Below are positions 36,445-45,931 of a stretch of 64,000 nt of DNA, one piece after another. The DNA lies in assembly GCF_007752135.1 (NCBI RefSeq), contig NZ_CP036298.1, forward strand, positions 2,852,001 to 2,916,000, written 5' to 3'. A program made the position numbers and the translations under genes. Each line of letters begins with the position of its first letter. The stretch's first letter is position 1. The notes under the pieces are model-generated. The model had not been told where the DNA came from and did not search any database. It saw nothing but the letters and a program-made list of their open reading frames with translations. Origin of the DNA: Aureliella helgolandensis. GTDB lineage: Bacteria; Planctomycetota; Planctomycetia; Pirellulales; Pirellulaceae.

Positions 36445-37884
36445 TTAACGCCGAGGAAACTTCCCCAAGCAATGGGATATCCCGCATGAAAGTCCATAAC
36501 CCGCCAGACTAAACAGAAGTCCGTAGAGAGGAACGAGAAAGCGACCGCCTGTCGTGTACAAGCTTGCTGCCAACAGTGTGCTTAGCATTGGTAGACCCAG
36601 GAACCACCAAGCCAGCCTGTCCCGTCTGAGTAGCAGGCAGCATCCGCCAGCTAGAGCAGCCAGCTTCCAGGCTAGGCTCGGCCCAGAATAGGGGTTCCAG
36701 TGGGTTGCAATTCTTGCCCATGCCAGGGCAGGAAGCTCAGCTGTGTGATTCCCAATCCACTCGTGGACTTGCCGCCGTGCCGCCCGAGCAACGATTACTT
36801 CACGCTGAGTCTCATTCGCGGCACTGTCCAGCGAGCCATCGGCGGCAAGGGCGGTGCGGAGCTGTAACTCCGGTGCAAATTGCCAGTCTCCGCCGGCTTC
36901 GAGAGACGCGTCGCAGTAGCCTCCGACCAGGGTAATTGCTCCCTGCGTCCCCAAGGGCATCGGCGCGTGCAAGACGAGCATATTGCGTATCCACCATGGG
37001 CCGCAAACCAGGCAGGCAAAGCAGGCGGCCAGCGCAGCGCAGACGAGCCGCCTGCGCCTTGCTCCAGGCACGCTGCAGTAGACCAGGAACGCAACGCCTG
37101 GTATCCAGAGAACAAACAGGGAACGGGCTAAAATCATGGTGCCCAGCAGGATGCCTAGCAGCGCACTGCGCCCCACGCATTTCCAAGCACTCAGAACTCC
37201 CTGGTCGGTTGTGGCGTTGGGCACGCTGTTGGTAGTGCAGCGGGCGGGGACCACGGGTGGACTTGGTTGCTGCGCCAACAGCCCCACGACAGCGACGACC
37301 AACAGTTCGGTAAGCAGCAGCGCAAGAGGCTCGGTGAGAAAGTCCTCGGTGTAGGTCCTGAGAGTGCGATTCGTTGCGTGGATTCCCCAGGTGGAAAGAA
37401 CTCCCACCATTACCAATGGCATCGAAACGGTGTGGGATAGTAAACGGGCCGTTACCCAGCCAGCCAGCGCCCCGCTGATCGCTAGGCAAGCCGCGAGCAA
37501 CATGTGAACCGCGGCCAGTCCCATGGCATCACGCCCAATGAACTTGTACAGGCCAGCGATGAGTAGTGGGAACAGGGGAGGGCGGCCGGTTACCGCCAGA
37601 GTCCTAGGAGGGGCGTCCAAGTGCAGTTGGTAGAGTTCAGCCTTGGCTACGTAGGGTGCGCGCCACTGAACATCGGACGAATCAAAGACAAACCCCTCTC
37701 CTTGCCAAAGATGAAAGGCGAGGTTTTCGTAGTCTAGTCCATCCCCGACCGGCTTGGGTAACTCCCCAAACCATTCGTTCTGGGAGACGAGCAGGAGGTG
37801 GAACGGCAGCAGCCAAATCAAGCCAAGACAAAACCACAGCCTGGGCTTACGTGCGAAGGAATCCAGCATGCCGCGGCGAGTCAT
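36445..37884 (-). CDS. Multi-pass membrane protein, GT39/ArnT-like glycosyltransferase
   Basis: 479 residues from the ATG at 37884, 5 bp after the preceding stop. About ten hydrophobic segments, beginning LWFCLGLIWLLPFHLLL. The first loop holds DGLDYENLAFHLWQGEGF followed by GRPPLFPLLIAGLY, the pattern of lipid-linked sugar glycosyltransferases of the PMT/ArnT type (acidic residues in loop 1, RPPLFP). It would transfer a sugar from a polyprenyl-phosphate donor at the outer face of the membrane. Substrate unknown. Co-directional with the Dabb gene just upstream. Confidence 0.78.
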   Translation of the reverse strand: MTRRGMLDSFARKPRLWFCLGLIWLLPFHLLLVSQNEWFGELPKPVGDGLDYENLAFHLWQGEGFVFDSSDVQWRAPYVAKAELYQLHLDAPPRTLAVTGRPPLFPLLIAGLYKFIGRDAMGLAAVHMLLAACLAISGALAGWVTARLLSHTVSMPLVMVGVLSTWGIHATNRTLRTYTEDFLTEPLALLLTELLVVAVVGLLAQQPSPPVVPARCTTNSVPNATTDQGVLSAWKCVGRSALLGILLGTMILARSLFVLWIPGVAFLVYCSVPGARRRRLVCAALAACFACLVCGPWWIRNMLVLHAPMPLGTQGAITLVGGYCDASLEAGGDWQFAPELQLRTALAADGSLDSAANETQREVIVARAARRQVHEWIGNHTAELPALAWARIATHWNPYSGPSLAWKLAALAGGCCLLLRRDRLAWWFLGLPMLSTLLAASLYTTGGRFLVPLYGLLFSLAGYGLSCGISHCLGKFPRR

Positions 37885-37888
37885 GGGG

Positions 37889-38311
37889 CTACTTGCCAGC
37901 CCAATAGTCAATCACCATGACTTTCTCGAGGTGAGGCTTGAGCACTTCGACAAAGGCTTGGTGGGCCTCGTGGGGAAGGTAGACTTCACGATCCGCTTCA
38001 CTTTTAAACGTCACGAGGAAACAGTGCGTGAAACCGTCTTCGAGCCCCTCGGGGCTGTTGTTGGTCCCAAACTCGAAATCGGCAATGACTGGAATCTTTT
38101 TGGGCAGTGCGCGGAAGGCGTCTACTACCTTCTGAACGTCTTGTTCCGAAGACGCATCCTTGAATTGGAACATGACCACATGCCGCAAATGCTTCGAATC
38201 GCTGCTGTCGGCGGCCACCGGCCGCGTGCTTGTCACCATCAATACCGCTCCTGCAAAAGCAACAATCGCGACTAGGCCTGCATATTTACGAATCGATGGG
38301 CAACAAAACAT
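37889..38311 (-). CDS. Secreted Dabb-domain (stress-responsive A/B barrel) protein
   Basis: 140 residues from the ATG at 38311. The signal peptide (YAGLVAIVAFAGAVLMVTS) is followed by one dimeric alpha-beta barrel: LRHVVMFQFKDASSEQDVQKV, FEFGTNNSPEGLEDGFTHCF, VTFKSEADREVYLPHEAHQAF and VMVIDYW. Dabb proteins are small ferredoxin-like dimers; most bacterial ones are unassigned. Export is unusual for the fold but common in planctomycetes. Its stop lies only 5 bp before the start of the membrane glycosyltransferase gene, so the pair is probably co-transcribed. Confidence 0.87.
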   Translation of the reverse strand: MFCCPSIRKYAGLVAIVAFAGAVLMVTSTRPVAADSSDSKHLRHVVMFQFKDASSEQDVQKVVDAFRALPKKIPVIADFEFGTNNSPEGLEDGFTHCFLVTFKSEADREVYLPHEAHQAFVEVLKPHLEKVMVIDYWAGK

Positions 38312-38545
38312 TTCTATTCCAATCCAATCAGTGGGGAGCAATTCGGGAGCTCCCGGCTTATTAGTCCGCAGTGAGTTGGGGGCTATCAAGCGGGGGTACC
38401 GAGCCAATTTGTGTGCGACTCAGTATAGCAACTTGTTGGCATTCCACGGATTGGTTTGCGAACTTGATCGTGTCGCGAGTTGGACCGGAGTTCGCAAAAT
38501 AGCTTGTTGGTAGCGATCGATTCGTGCGACCTAGGCGCGTGCGAC

Positions 38546-38854
38546 CTAGGCCGCTTGGCGACGACTATTTATAAAGCCTCTTAGCGTGGAACCACCAGGG
38601 ACTTTGGCGGCGGCCATTGCACTCGTCGCATCGCTTGCGGGCTCGGAGCGTTTTTCGGCCTGGCCGGGAGACGCAAACGGCAATAGCGTCTCCCCGGGCT
38701 CAACTTGGATCTCTAATTCATTGCGGAGGATGCGGACGCCGGGAGGGGCCTTGACCCCTATGCGGACCTTATCGTTCCCTACGGCGACAATCGTAAGCAC
38801 GATGTCATCCCCCAAACAGATACATTCCGCAGCGCGGCGCGACAAAATCAACAC
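38546..38854 (-). CDS. csrA: Carbon storage regulator CsrA with C-terminal extension
   Basis: 102 residues from GTG 38854, with GGGAGG at about 8-14 nt upstream; a frame to 38953 adds residues that do not belong to the family. The first 55 residues are CsrA: LILSRRAAECICLGDDIVLTI, VRIGVKAPPGVRILRNELE. The RNA-contact residues (Leu4, Arg6 and the Arg of ILRNEL) are kept. A tail of about 45 residues, rich in Ala, Ser and Pro and ending GFINSRRQAA, is extra compared with the usual 60-75-residue protein. CsrA binds GGA motifs in mRNA leaders and represses or stabilises messages. Confidence 0.9.
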   Translation of the reverse strand: MLILSRRAAECICLGDDIVLTIVAVGNDKVRIGVKAPPGVRILRNELEIQVEPGETLLPFASPGQAEKRSEPASDATSAMAAAKVPGGSTLRGFINSRRQAA

Positions 38855-39093
38855 GTGCGTATCCTCCCTGAACTCAGTGTGTAAAACATGATATGAGATC
38901 CGCGGAGCCTCGGGGCAACCTTGCCTCACCGGCCAAAAAATCCCGCCAACCAACCGTTTGGACGCCGACCTCCCTCCCCTACCAATTGCTGCTGGCTAAC
39001 GTGGTCGGCTACGTTAGCGGCAACCGCCAGCTTCCCGGGCGCGGACGCTGGCTCTCTTGAAAGCCATCGAGCTTTCGCTATCAATTTCTACTT

Positions 39094-39375
39094 CTACGCG
39101 ACCAGACCTGCGATCGGGCAATTGGCGGCTCTTCTTCCGAGTGAGTCGTAGAAGAAGATCGAGCCTTTGTTGAAGTCCCAAACAGCAGTCAACCGCACGC
39201 TTCGTGGCCCATAGATGCAAAAATAAAACCCACAAGGTTTCCCGTTGCGAACCAAGACCCGTTCGGCCATTTGGAAAGCATCCGTTTCAAGTTGGTTCTT
39301 TTCGCAAAGTTCCTCTCGCACGAATTCACGCACGGCTTTGAGTCTGTCACCCTCTTTAATTTGTGACGCCGTCAT
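39094..39375 (-). CDS. Small conserved-looking cytosolic protein
   Basis: 93 residues, ATG with a modest GGA upstream. Sequence features: VREFVREELCEKNQLETDAF, MAERVLVRNGKPCGFYFCIY and GPRSVRLTAVWDFNKGSIFFYDSLG. It looks like a compact alpha-beta domain without signal peptide or membrane segment. I recall similar short proteins in other planctomycetes but cannot name a family. It stands alone between csrA and glcF on the same strand. Confidence 0.65.
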   Translation of the reverse strand: MTASQIKEGDRLKAVREFVREELCEKNQLETDAFQMAERVLVRNGKPCGFYFCIYGPRSVRLTAVWDFNKGSIFFYDSLGRRAANCPIAGLVA

Positions 39376-39498
39376 TTTCCAATCAATCCTTGATGGTTAA
39401 GTAGGCAGAATGGGATAGGTTTAACGAGAGCGAGTCTCGACAAACCAAGCTATCGGCGCCTACCATGGCATCAGTTGACCTGGAAGCTTGGGTAAACC

Positions 39499-40761
39499 CT
39501 AGGGATTTAAAATCTCACGATAGGCACGATCTAGAATCTGCACAGTGTGCAAAACCGGAACCTTTTCTAGTTGAACTGGCAGGTGTTTTTCAATCTGCAC
39601 TAAACATCCAATGTTTCCAGTGACCACGGCCGAAGCACCCGTTGCCAAAATGCTTTGAACCTTGCGCTCCCCCAATTGACTAGCGATTTCCGGCTGCTCA
39701 ATGTTGTACGTGCCTGCAGAACCACAGCAGGTGTCGGGGTCGGCTAACTCGGCAATTTCCAGACCTGGCACCAGTCGCAGTATCTCCCGCGGTTGGCGAC
39801 GAACCCCTTGCGCATGAGCTAAATGGCAGGCATCGTGGTAGGCGACCCGCATAGGCCGCTTTAGTGGTGGAATCGGGAGTAGCTCCAACTCGGCCAAGTA
39901 AACGGAAATGTCGACCGATTTGGCGGCCAAGGAAATGGCCTTGTCCTCCATGTCAGTTCCCTTTAGCAACAGCGGGTATTCGTGAATGGCGGAACCGCAA
40001 CCCGCCGCGGTGATGACTAAGCGGTCGACATCGGTCGGAATGGAGCGAATCAGCTCCCGTGCAAATCGCTTCGCGAGTTCTCCCTCCCCGGTGTGCCACG
40101 ACAACGCACCGCAGCAGCCTTGGCCGGCGGGGATGATCACTTCGATTCCGTTGCGCGCCAAAACACGAACGGCGGCCGCGTTGATGTCCGGCGCCAGGAC
40201 CTGTTGGGCACAGCCAGCCAACAGGGCGACTCGGCCACGTTGCGTTCCCTCGGCCGCAGTCCGTTGAGGCAGGTCTTGCTTCTTGGGCAGACTGGCGGGC
40301 ACCATCTCCAACATCGGGCGTAGGGACTTCGGAACTAGCGGGGTGAGCGGACGCGTCAGATTGCCGAAGCGCACTGCCAAGCGAAAGCGGTTCTTGTAGG
40401 GCAGTGTCCATTGCACCAGTGTGTTTCGCAAATTCCACTTTCGTTTGCCTTGCTGCTTGACGTGGGCGCGGTAGGAGCTGATCAGATCCCCATACGGTAC
40501 ACCGGAGGGACAGTGCGTCACACAGGCGAGGCACCCCAGGCAGCGATCGATATGGGGTTCCGCCTCCTCCACTGTCAAACTTCCTTCGAGGACCCCTTTC
40601 ATCAATAGGATTCGACCTCGAGGTGAATCTGCCTCGCTCTCAAGTTGCTGGTAGGTCGGGCAGGCAGGTAAGCAGAAACCGCAGTGCACGCACGTGCTGA
40701 TCGCTTTGCCCATCGCTTCGCCTTGAGGCCCAAGCTTTGAAGTATCTATTCCGTGCAACAT
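39499..40761 (-). CDS. glcF: Glycolate oxidase iron-sulfur subunit (GlcF-type)
   Basis: 420 residues from the ATG at 40761 (GGAAAG upstream); an ATG at 40782 is also in frame. Two 4Fe-4S motifs: CVHCGFCLPACP and CLGCLACVTHCPSG. Two CCG domains: VALLAGCAQQVL..GCCGALSWHTGE and VAYHDACHLAHAQG..DTCCGSAGTYN. This is the arrangement of GlcF/LutA-type subunits that pass electrons from a flavin oxidase. The GlcD/GlcE flavoprotein genes are not next to it and not in the window. Confidence 0.88.
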   Translation of the reverse strand: MLHGIDTSKLGPQGEAMGKAISTCVHCGFCLPACPTYQQLESEADSPRGRILLMKGVLEGSLTVEEAEPHIDRCLGCLACVTHCPSGVPYGDLISSYRAHVKQQGKRKWNLRNTLVQWTLPYKNRFRLAVRFGNLTRPLTPLVPKSLRPMLEMVPASLPKKQDLPQRTAAEGTQRGRVALLAGCAQQVLAPDINAAAVRVLARNGIEVIIPAGQGCCGALSWHTGEGELAKRFARELIRSIPTDVDRLVITAAGCGSAIHEYPLLLKGTDMEDKAISLAAKSVDISVYLAELELLPIPPLKRPMRVAYHDACHLAHAQGVRRQPREILRLVPGLEIAELADPDTCCGSAGTYNIEQPEIASQLGERKVQSILATGASAVVTGNIGCLVQIEKHLPVQLEKVPVLHTVQILDRAYREILNP

Positions 40762-40947
40762 CTTAGGTCGCTTTCCATCCAAATTGGTCGTTCGGTTGAT
40801 CGGACAGTAAGCACTCTAGGGGGGGCGGGAAGAGCGCAGCCATTTGACTGTCAGAGGTATGCCAGCTAGCATAAACGATAGCCTAGCGAGGCCACAACGC
40901 CCTAGGTTCCCGCCCCCTCCCCGCCTATCCATTCCCTCCCCAATCAG

Positions 40948-43734
40948 ATGGAGCGCTTCATGCTCGGACAGCATTTTGCCCGCGCAGTTCTCATCTTGTT
41001 CATGCCACGATTGTGTGCAGTGCTGGCGTTAGCCTCCACGCTGTCCGCTCAAGAGGTTTCTGGCGTTGCACCGTCTGCTTCTGCTAGCGCTGAAGGTGCA
41101 GCCTCTAAAGCCACAGTGGCGGAGGTGCAGTTCTTTGAAACCGAGGTCCGTCCCATCTTGGTCGAGCATTGCATTAAATGCCATGGGGATAGACGCCAGG
41201 AAGGAAGTCTTCGCCTTGATTCCCGAGAGGCGATGATGCTGGGGGGCGACAGTGGTGCGGCGGTTGCTCCCGACGATTTGGCCAATTCCGCGATACTCGC
41301 CGCCGTCCGCTACGAAGACTATGAGATGCCGCCGTCCGGGCAACTCTCGGCCCGAAAAATTGAGGTGCTCGAGCAGTGGATCACCAGCGGAGCACCTTGG
41401 CCACTTGAAGAAGGTGCTGGCGGGTTGGCGTTGCGAGAGGACCGTGGTATTACCGAGGCAGATCGCGAATATTGGGCTTTTCAACCACTGGCCCAGCCCG
41501 CAGTACCACTGCCAACCTCAGAGACGCGAGTCGATCGAATTCTCTCCGATGTGGATGCCTTCGCGCTCCACGAGCTCGAGCAAGCCGGCCTGGGATTTGC
41601 CGAACCGGCCTCTCCTGAAGTATTACTGCGGCGAGTGTACTTTGACCTCGTGGGGGTTCCACCAACACCTAGCGAGGCAAGGCGGTTTTTGGACAATCGT
41701 GAGCCCGATGCCTATGCGAAACTGGTGGACGAACTTCTAGAAGACCCTCGTTATGGGCAGAGGTGGGGCCGCCACTGGCTGGACCTCGTACGCTACGCAG
41801 AGTCTGACGGCTACAATTTGGATTCAGATCGGCCCACGGCGTACATCTATCGCGATTGGGTTGTCAACGCGTTGAATGACGACATGCCCTACGATCAATT
41901 CGTTGCAGCGCAGCTGGCTGGCGATGAATTGTCGCCTAACGATCCGCAAATGTTGGCCGCTACTGGGTACCTACGGAATTGGATTTACGAATACAACCAA
42001 CGCGACGTTCAAACCCAATGGGACAATGTCCTCAATGACATTACCGATGTGACCGGTGAAGTTTTCTTGGGGCTGGGAATGGGATGCGCCCGCTGCCATG
42101 ATCACAAGTTCGATCCAATTCTCCAGAAAGACTACTATCGCCTGCGCGCTTCGTTTGCAGCCTTCCTGCCGAGGGATGATCGGCTGTATGCGACGCCTGA
42201 AGCGTTGTCGACCTACCATCAAGCCTTGGCTGAATGGGAGGCGCAGACCGAAACGATCCGCGAGCAGCTCCACGAGCTGGAGGAGCCGCTGAGGGCCCAA
42301 GCTGCCTCGCTCGCACTCAATCGATTTCCACCCGACGTTCAACCCGCACTCCACAAATCATTCGAAGAGCAGGATGGCTACGAGCGTCAGTTAGCAGATT
42401 TCGCTCAACGGCAGATCCAAGTGGAATGGGATCGTCTCGATCCCGCCAAGAAACTCAAGGATGAACAGCGCGAGCGTTGGGTTTCGCTGCAAGCGGAATT
42501 GGCGGAGTTCGAAGGTCTCAAACCGCAGGCACCACCTCGCTTGTTGACCGCCGGAGAGGTCGCCACGGTTCCTCCACCGATGTTGATCCCACGCAGTTCA
42601 ACGCCCGAGCCAATTCTGCCAGCGAGCTTGGAGGTCCAGGGAGGGAAGCCCCTTCTCGGAGACCAAGAGCTAAAGTGGTTGGCTGAAATCGACGACGCGG
42701 CGGATCGCTCTCCAGCCGAAGCGATGAAGTTTCCGGCTACCAGCGGGCGCCGCACTGCCTTGGCAGATTGGATCAACTCCCCGGATAATCCCCTCCCGCA
42801 TCGCGTGATCGTCAATCGCGTTTGGCAGTACCACTTTGGTTCTGGCTTAGTGCCCAACGCGAGCGATTTCGGGCGTTTGGGGCAACCCCCGACTCATCCG
42901 GAACTCTTGGACTGGATGGTAGGATGGTTCTTGGAACATGGTCGAAGCTTGAAGCAGCTCCATCGGTTGATCGTAACTTCCTCTGTATATATGCAGGCCT
43001 CTCAACGTCCGGAGGCGGAGATGGTGGCAGCCAACGCCATCGATCCTGATAACAAACTGCTTTGGCGTTACACGGGGCATCGGTTGGATGCTGAGCAGAT
43101 TCGAGACGCCATGTTGGTCGCCGCCGATGCACTCGAGAATCGTGCCGCCGGCCCCAGCGCTGCGCACGATAGTTTTGCAAGGTCGATATTCACGCAGATC
43201 AAACGCAATCGACCGCATCCGCTGTTGACCACCTTCGATGCACCGGATGGTTCTAGCAGCGTGGGCAAGCGGCAAGTCACGACCACCCCCAATCAATCAT
43301 TGCTGCTTACCAACGCTGAGTGGCCGCTGAAGGTCGCCGATCACATGGCCACTTCGCTGCTCGAACAGGCCTCGCACCCGCGTGACCATGTTGTCGCCGC
43401 CTATGAACGGTCTTTCCAGCGTTCTCCTAGTTTGCCGGAATTGGAACAAGCCATTCGGTTCATGAGAACAGTGACGGACGACTTAGCTGCATTGTCCCAG
43501 CTAGACACGACCAATGAGACATCCGGGAATGGCCAGCCGCAGGTTGGGCAGGGGGAAGCCGCTCTAGAAGATGCCGCCGCCAGCGCCGCTACTAACTCCG
43601 AAAACGCAGGCTTGGCAGTTGCCGAGACCGTTCTCGATCCCCCAATGTGGTTCCAGACGCCCAGCTATCAAGTCGCTTTGCGCGATCTTTGTCATGTGTT
43701 GTTTAATTCCAGCGAGTTCCTGTACGTAGATTAG
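40948..43734 (+). CDS. Planctomycete cytochrome-domain PSCyt1/DUF1549/DUF1553 protein
   Basis: 928 residues with an N-terminal signal segment (AVLILFMPRLCAVLALAS). The N-terminal cytochrome-like domain has CIKCHG with the PSCyt1 pattern EVRPILVEHC, then GSLRLDSREAMMLGG and YEDYEMPPSGQLS. DUF1549 follows (FALHELEQAGLGFAEPAS, LRRVYFDLVGVPPTPSEA, WLDLVRYAESDGY, MGCARCHDHKFDPI). A central helical, charged segment (about residues 415-520) leads into DUF1553 (FPATSGRRTALADWINSPDN, VNRVWQYHFGSGLV, TPNQSLLLTN, VLFNSSEFLYVD). The two CxxCH motifs probably bind haem c. Partner of the DUF1501 gene at 44256. Confidence 0.9.
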   Translation: MERFMLGQHFARAVLILFMPRLCAVLALASTLSAQEVSGVAPSASASAEGAASKATVAEVQFFETEVRPILVEHCIKCHGDRRQEGSLRLDSREAMMLGGDSGAAVAPDDLANSAILAAVRYEDYEMPPSGQLSARKIEVLEQWITSGAPWPLEEGAGGLALREDRGITEADREYWAFQPLAQPAVPLPTSETRVDRILSDVDAFALHELEQAGLGFAEPASPEVLLRRVYFDLVGVPPTPSEARRFLDNREPDAYAKLVDELLEDPRYGQRWGRHWLDLVRYAESDGYNLDSDRPTAYIYRDWVVNALNDDMPYDQFVAAQLAGDELSPNDPQMLAATGYLRNWIYEYNQRDVQTQWDNVLNDITDVTGEVFLGLGMGCARCHDHKFDPILQKDYYRLRASFAAFLPRDDRLYATPEALSTYHQALAEWEAQTETIREQLHELEEPLRAQAASLALNRFPPDVQPALHKSFEEQDGYERQLADFAQRQIQVEWDRLDPAKKLKDEQRERWVSLQAELAEFEGLKPQAPPRLLTAGEVATVPPPMLIPRSSTPEPILPASLEVQGGKPLLGDQELKWLAEIDDAADRSPAEAMKFPATSGRRTALADWINSPDNPLPHRVIVNRVWQYHFGSGLVPNASDFGRLGQPPTHPELLDWMVGWFLEHGRSLKQLHRLIVTSSVYMQASQRPEAEMVAANAIDPDNKLLWRYTGHRLDAEQIRDAMLVAADALENRAAGPSAAHDSFARSIFTQIKRNRPHPLLTTFDAPDGSSSVGKRQVTTTPNQSLLLTNAEWPLKVADHMATSLLEQASHPRDHVVAAYERSFQRSPSLPELEQAIRFMRTVTDDLAALSQLDTTNETSGNGQPQVGQGEAALEDAAASAATNSENAGLAVAETVLDPPMWFQTPSYQVALRDLCHVLFNSSEFLYVD

Positions 43735-44255
43735 TAGAATTTTGTACGTAGAATAAGGTGTGGATCGGCGTGGCCTCTCGAGTGTCTCGAGGGGCCCGTT
43801 CCGAAATGGGGTGGGGTGTCCTGATGCTGCGTGGAAGTGAGTGAACCTCCAACATGAAAACTGATGCTGGTAACTCGCCATGAGAGGGCTGTTTGAATAG
43901 GAGTACGCCGCGAGATGGATTGTCAATTGAATAGCAAGTTGAATTTCGACGCGGAGGTTGCGTCCCTAATTGCCTTGCAGTGGAAACCACCTTTCCTAGC
44001 TCACGCAACTGGGGACTATTTCGACAAACCCTCAACAAACCGGAGAGCAAGTCTGGCATCAGTTGCTGCAATTCGAATGCAGGGACGGATACAGCATTGG
44101 AATTGGCATTGGAAAACACTTCTCAAGCAACCGACCGGGAGCAGGAGAAAGTGGTTGCCACAACCGGGGAATTGTAGGGGCATCCTCCCGGGGAAAACTC
44201 AATACATCGCTGCTAAGTCATCAAGGCCTCTCGCCAGTGGATACGTGAGTGAATC
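43735..44255. other. Intergenic region with decayed repeat copy
   Basis: 521 bp between the DUF1553 gene and its DUF1501 partner. It contains a degenerate copy (43914-44036) of the mobile-element-like sequence at 61118. Other short frames seen here have no recognisable content. Confidence 0.5.
43914..44036 (+). repeat. Degenerate copy of the 126-bp MITE-like element
   Basis: From 43929 to 44033 it aligns without gaps to 61136-61240 with about 70% identity by hand count (74 of 105). Shared blocks include AATAGCAA, CTAATTGCC, CTTTCCT and GCTCACGC, and ACTATTTC. The terminal inverted repeats have decayed (TTGTCAATTG on the left, TCGACAAACCCTC on the right). Confidence 0.75.
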
Positions 44256-45713
44256 ATGAAACAACTTAACTCCCTTCGACCACGCGGTACCGGGTACGCC
44301 TCCCGCCGCGAGATGCTTAAGCTCGCGGGTTCCGGTTTTGGCGCCCTGGCCTTGCAGACGCTCCTGCAACGGGATCTGCTAGCTAATGTGCCAAGTGGAA
44401 GCAATGACGGAAATCCGCGCCCACATCATCCTGCCACTGCTAAGAGCGTGATTTTCGTATTTCTGGAGGGTGGCCCAAGTCATCTCGATTTGCTCGACCC
44501 CAAACCAGTTCTTAACCAACTCGATGGACAGCCACTCCCGGAGAGTTTTGGTACGGTGATTACTCCCATGGGTGAGTACGGTGCGCCGTTGATGGGGTCG
44601 CCCCGAAAGTGGAAGCAGCACGGGGACAGTGGCCTCTGGTTCTCCGACTGGCTGCCGCATATCGCAGAGTGTGCCGACGACATCGCCGTAATTCGATCTT
44701 GTTGGGGAAATGGCCTGAATCACTCTAATGGGGTGTGTCAGATGAATACCGGGTCGATCTTTGCCGGACGTCCTTCGCTGGGAGCCTGGGCTTCCTACGG
44801 ACTAGGTACTGAGAACGAAAGTCTCCCAGGCTTTGTCGTGATCGAAGACAACGTGGGGAAAGTGGTCAACGGTGCACGAAATTGGGGCACTGGATTCATG
44901 CCTGCGAGCCTTCAAGGAACTACCATGACGGGCAGTGGAGAGCCAATCCGCTATTTAACCCCGGCAGCTTCGGTAACGTCCGCTCAGCAGTTGGCCAAGC
45001 TTGGTTTGCTGGGGCAGCTGAACCGCGAATATGCTGACGCGCATCCCTACGACAGTGAGTTGGAAGCCCGGATACGGTCCTATGAACTGGCCCACCGAAT
45101 GCAAGCGGAGGCCCCCGAAGCAGTCGATCTTTCCGATGAGACCGAGGATACGCTTGAGCTCTATGGGATCCAGCACAAAACTACCGAGACGTTCGGACGC
45201 AACTGTTTGTTGGCTCGCCGCCTAGTGGAACGTGGAGTTCGTTTTGTGCAACTCTATCACGGGGCGGGCAGTCGATGGGATTCGCATGCTAGCATCGAGC
45301 AAAAGCATTCGGCTTTGTGTGCGGCCAGCGATCAGCCGGTTGCAGGCTTACTCAAAGACCTCAAACGCCGTGGTCTGTTGGACAGCACGCTCGTTGTTTG
45401 GGGAGGTGAGTTTGGGAGAACTCCCATGAGCGAACAAGGGAATGGGCGAGATCACAATTGCAACGGTTTTTCAATGTGGATGGCGGGAGGCGGTGTCCGA
45501 GGTGGGCAAGCAATCGGCACTACTGATGAGATAGGCCTGCATGCTATCGAGGATCGTTTGCATATTCACGACATCCATGCGACCATTCTCCACGCCATGG
45601 GCCTCGATCATTGGAAGCTTGTCTACGAACACCAGGGGCGGCCGGAACGTGCGACCCAGAACGAAGGCCATGTGTGCTTAAAGGTCTTTAATGGGGAAGT
45701 CTTGAATAGGTAA
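44256..45713 (+). CDS. DUF1501-family protein
   Basis: 485 residues. The N-terminus has SRREMLKLAGSGFGALALQ, a Tat-like signal. Core blocks match the protein at 32814: KSVIFVFLEGGPSHLDLLDPK, LARRLVERGVRFVQLYHG, LVVWGGEFGRTPMSEQGNGRDHN and GFSMWMAGGGVRGGQAIG. It follows the PSCyt1/DUF1549/DUF1553 gene and is presumably its partner, though 521 bp separate them. Function unknown; sulfatase-like fold. Confidence 0.9.
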   Translation: MKQLNSLRPRGTGYASRREMLKLAGSGFGALALQTLLQRDLLANVPSGSNDGNPRPHHPATAKSVIFVFLEGGPSHLDLLDPKPVLNQLDGQPLPESFGTVITPMGEYGAPLMGSPRKWKQHGDSGLWFSDWLPHIAECADDIAVIRSCWGNGLNHSNGVCQMNTGSIFAGRPSLGAWASYGLGTENESLPGFVVIEDNVGKVVNGARNWGTGFMPASLQGTTMTGSGEPIRYLTPAASVTSAQQLAKLGLLGQLNREYADAHPYDSELEARIRSYELAHRMQAEAPEAVDLSDETEDTLELYGIQHKTTETFGRNCLLARRLVERGVRFVQLYHGAGSRWDSHASIEQKHSALCAASDQPVAGLLKDLKRRGLLDSTLVVWGGEFGRTPMSEQGNGRDHNCNGFSMWMAGGGVRGGQAIGTTDEIGLHAIEDRLHIHDIHATILHAMGLDHWKLVYEHQGRPERATQNEGHVCLKVFNGEVLNR

Positions 45714-45931
45714 GTAGCTGATGGGTAGGTAGCTTAGCCGAAGTGCCGTTTGGCTTGGCAGGCTGAACGCCTTTCCCCGCCAGTTACTTAGTGCGATTCC
45801 TGATCAGGGGTGCTCGTCGGCCCGGTGCAGAACTTCAGGCTCCCGGTGCATACCCTAAGAGCCCTTTGCAGAACTTGAGGAAGAAGCGAGCGAGAGTTGT
45901 TCGTTCTTTTAGGCGGTCGTTCGAGAGGGCA

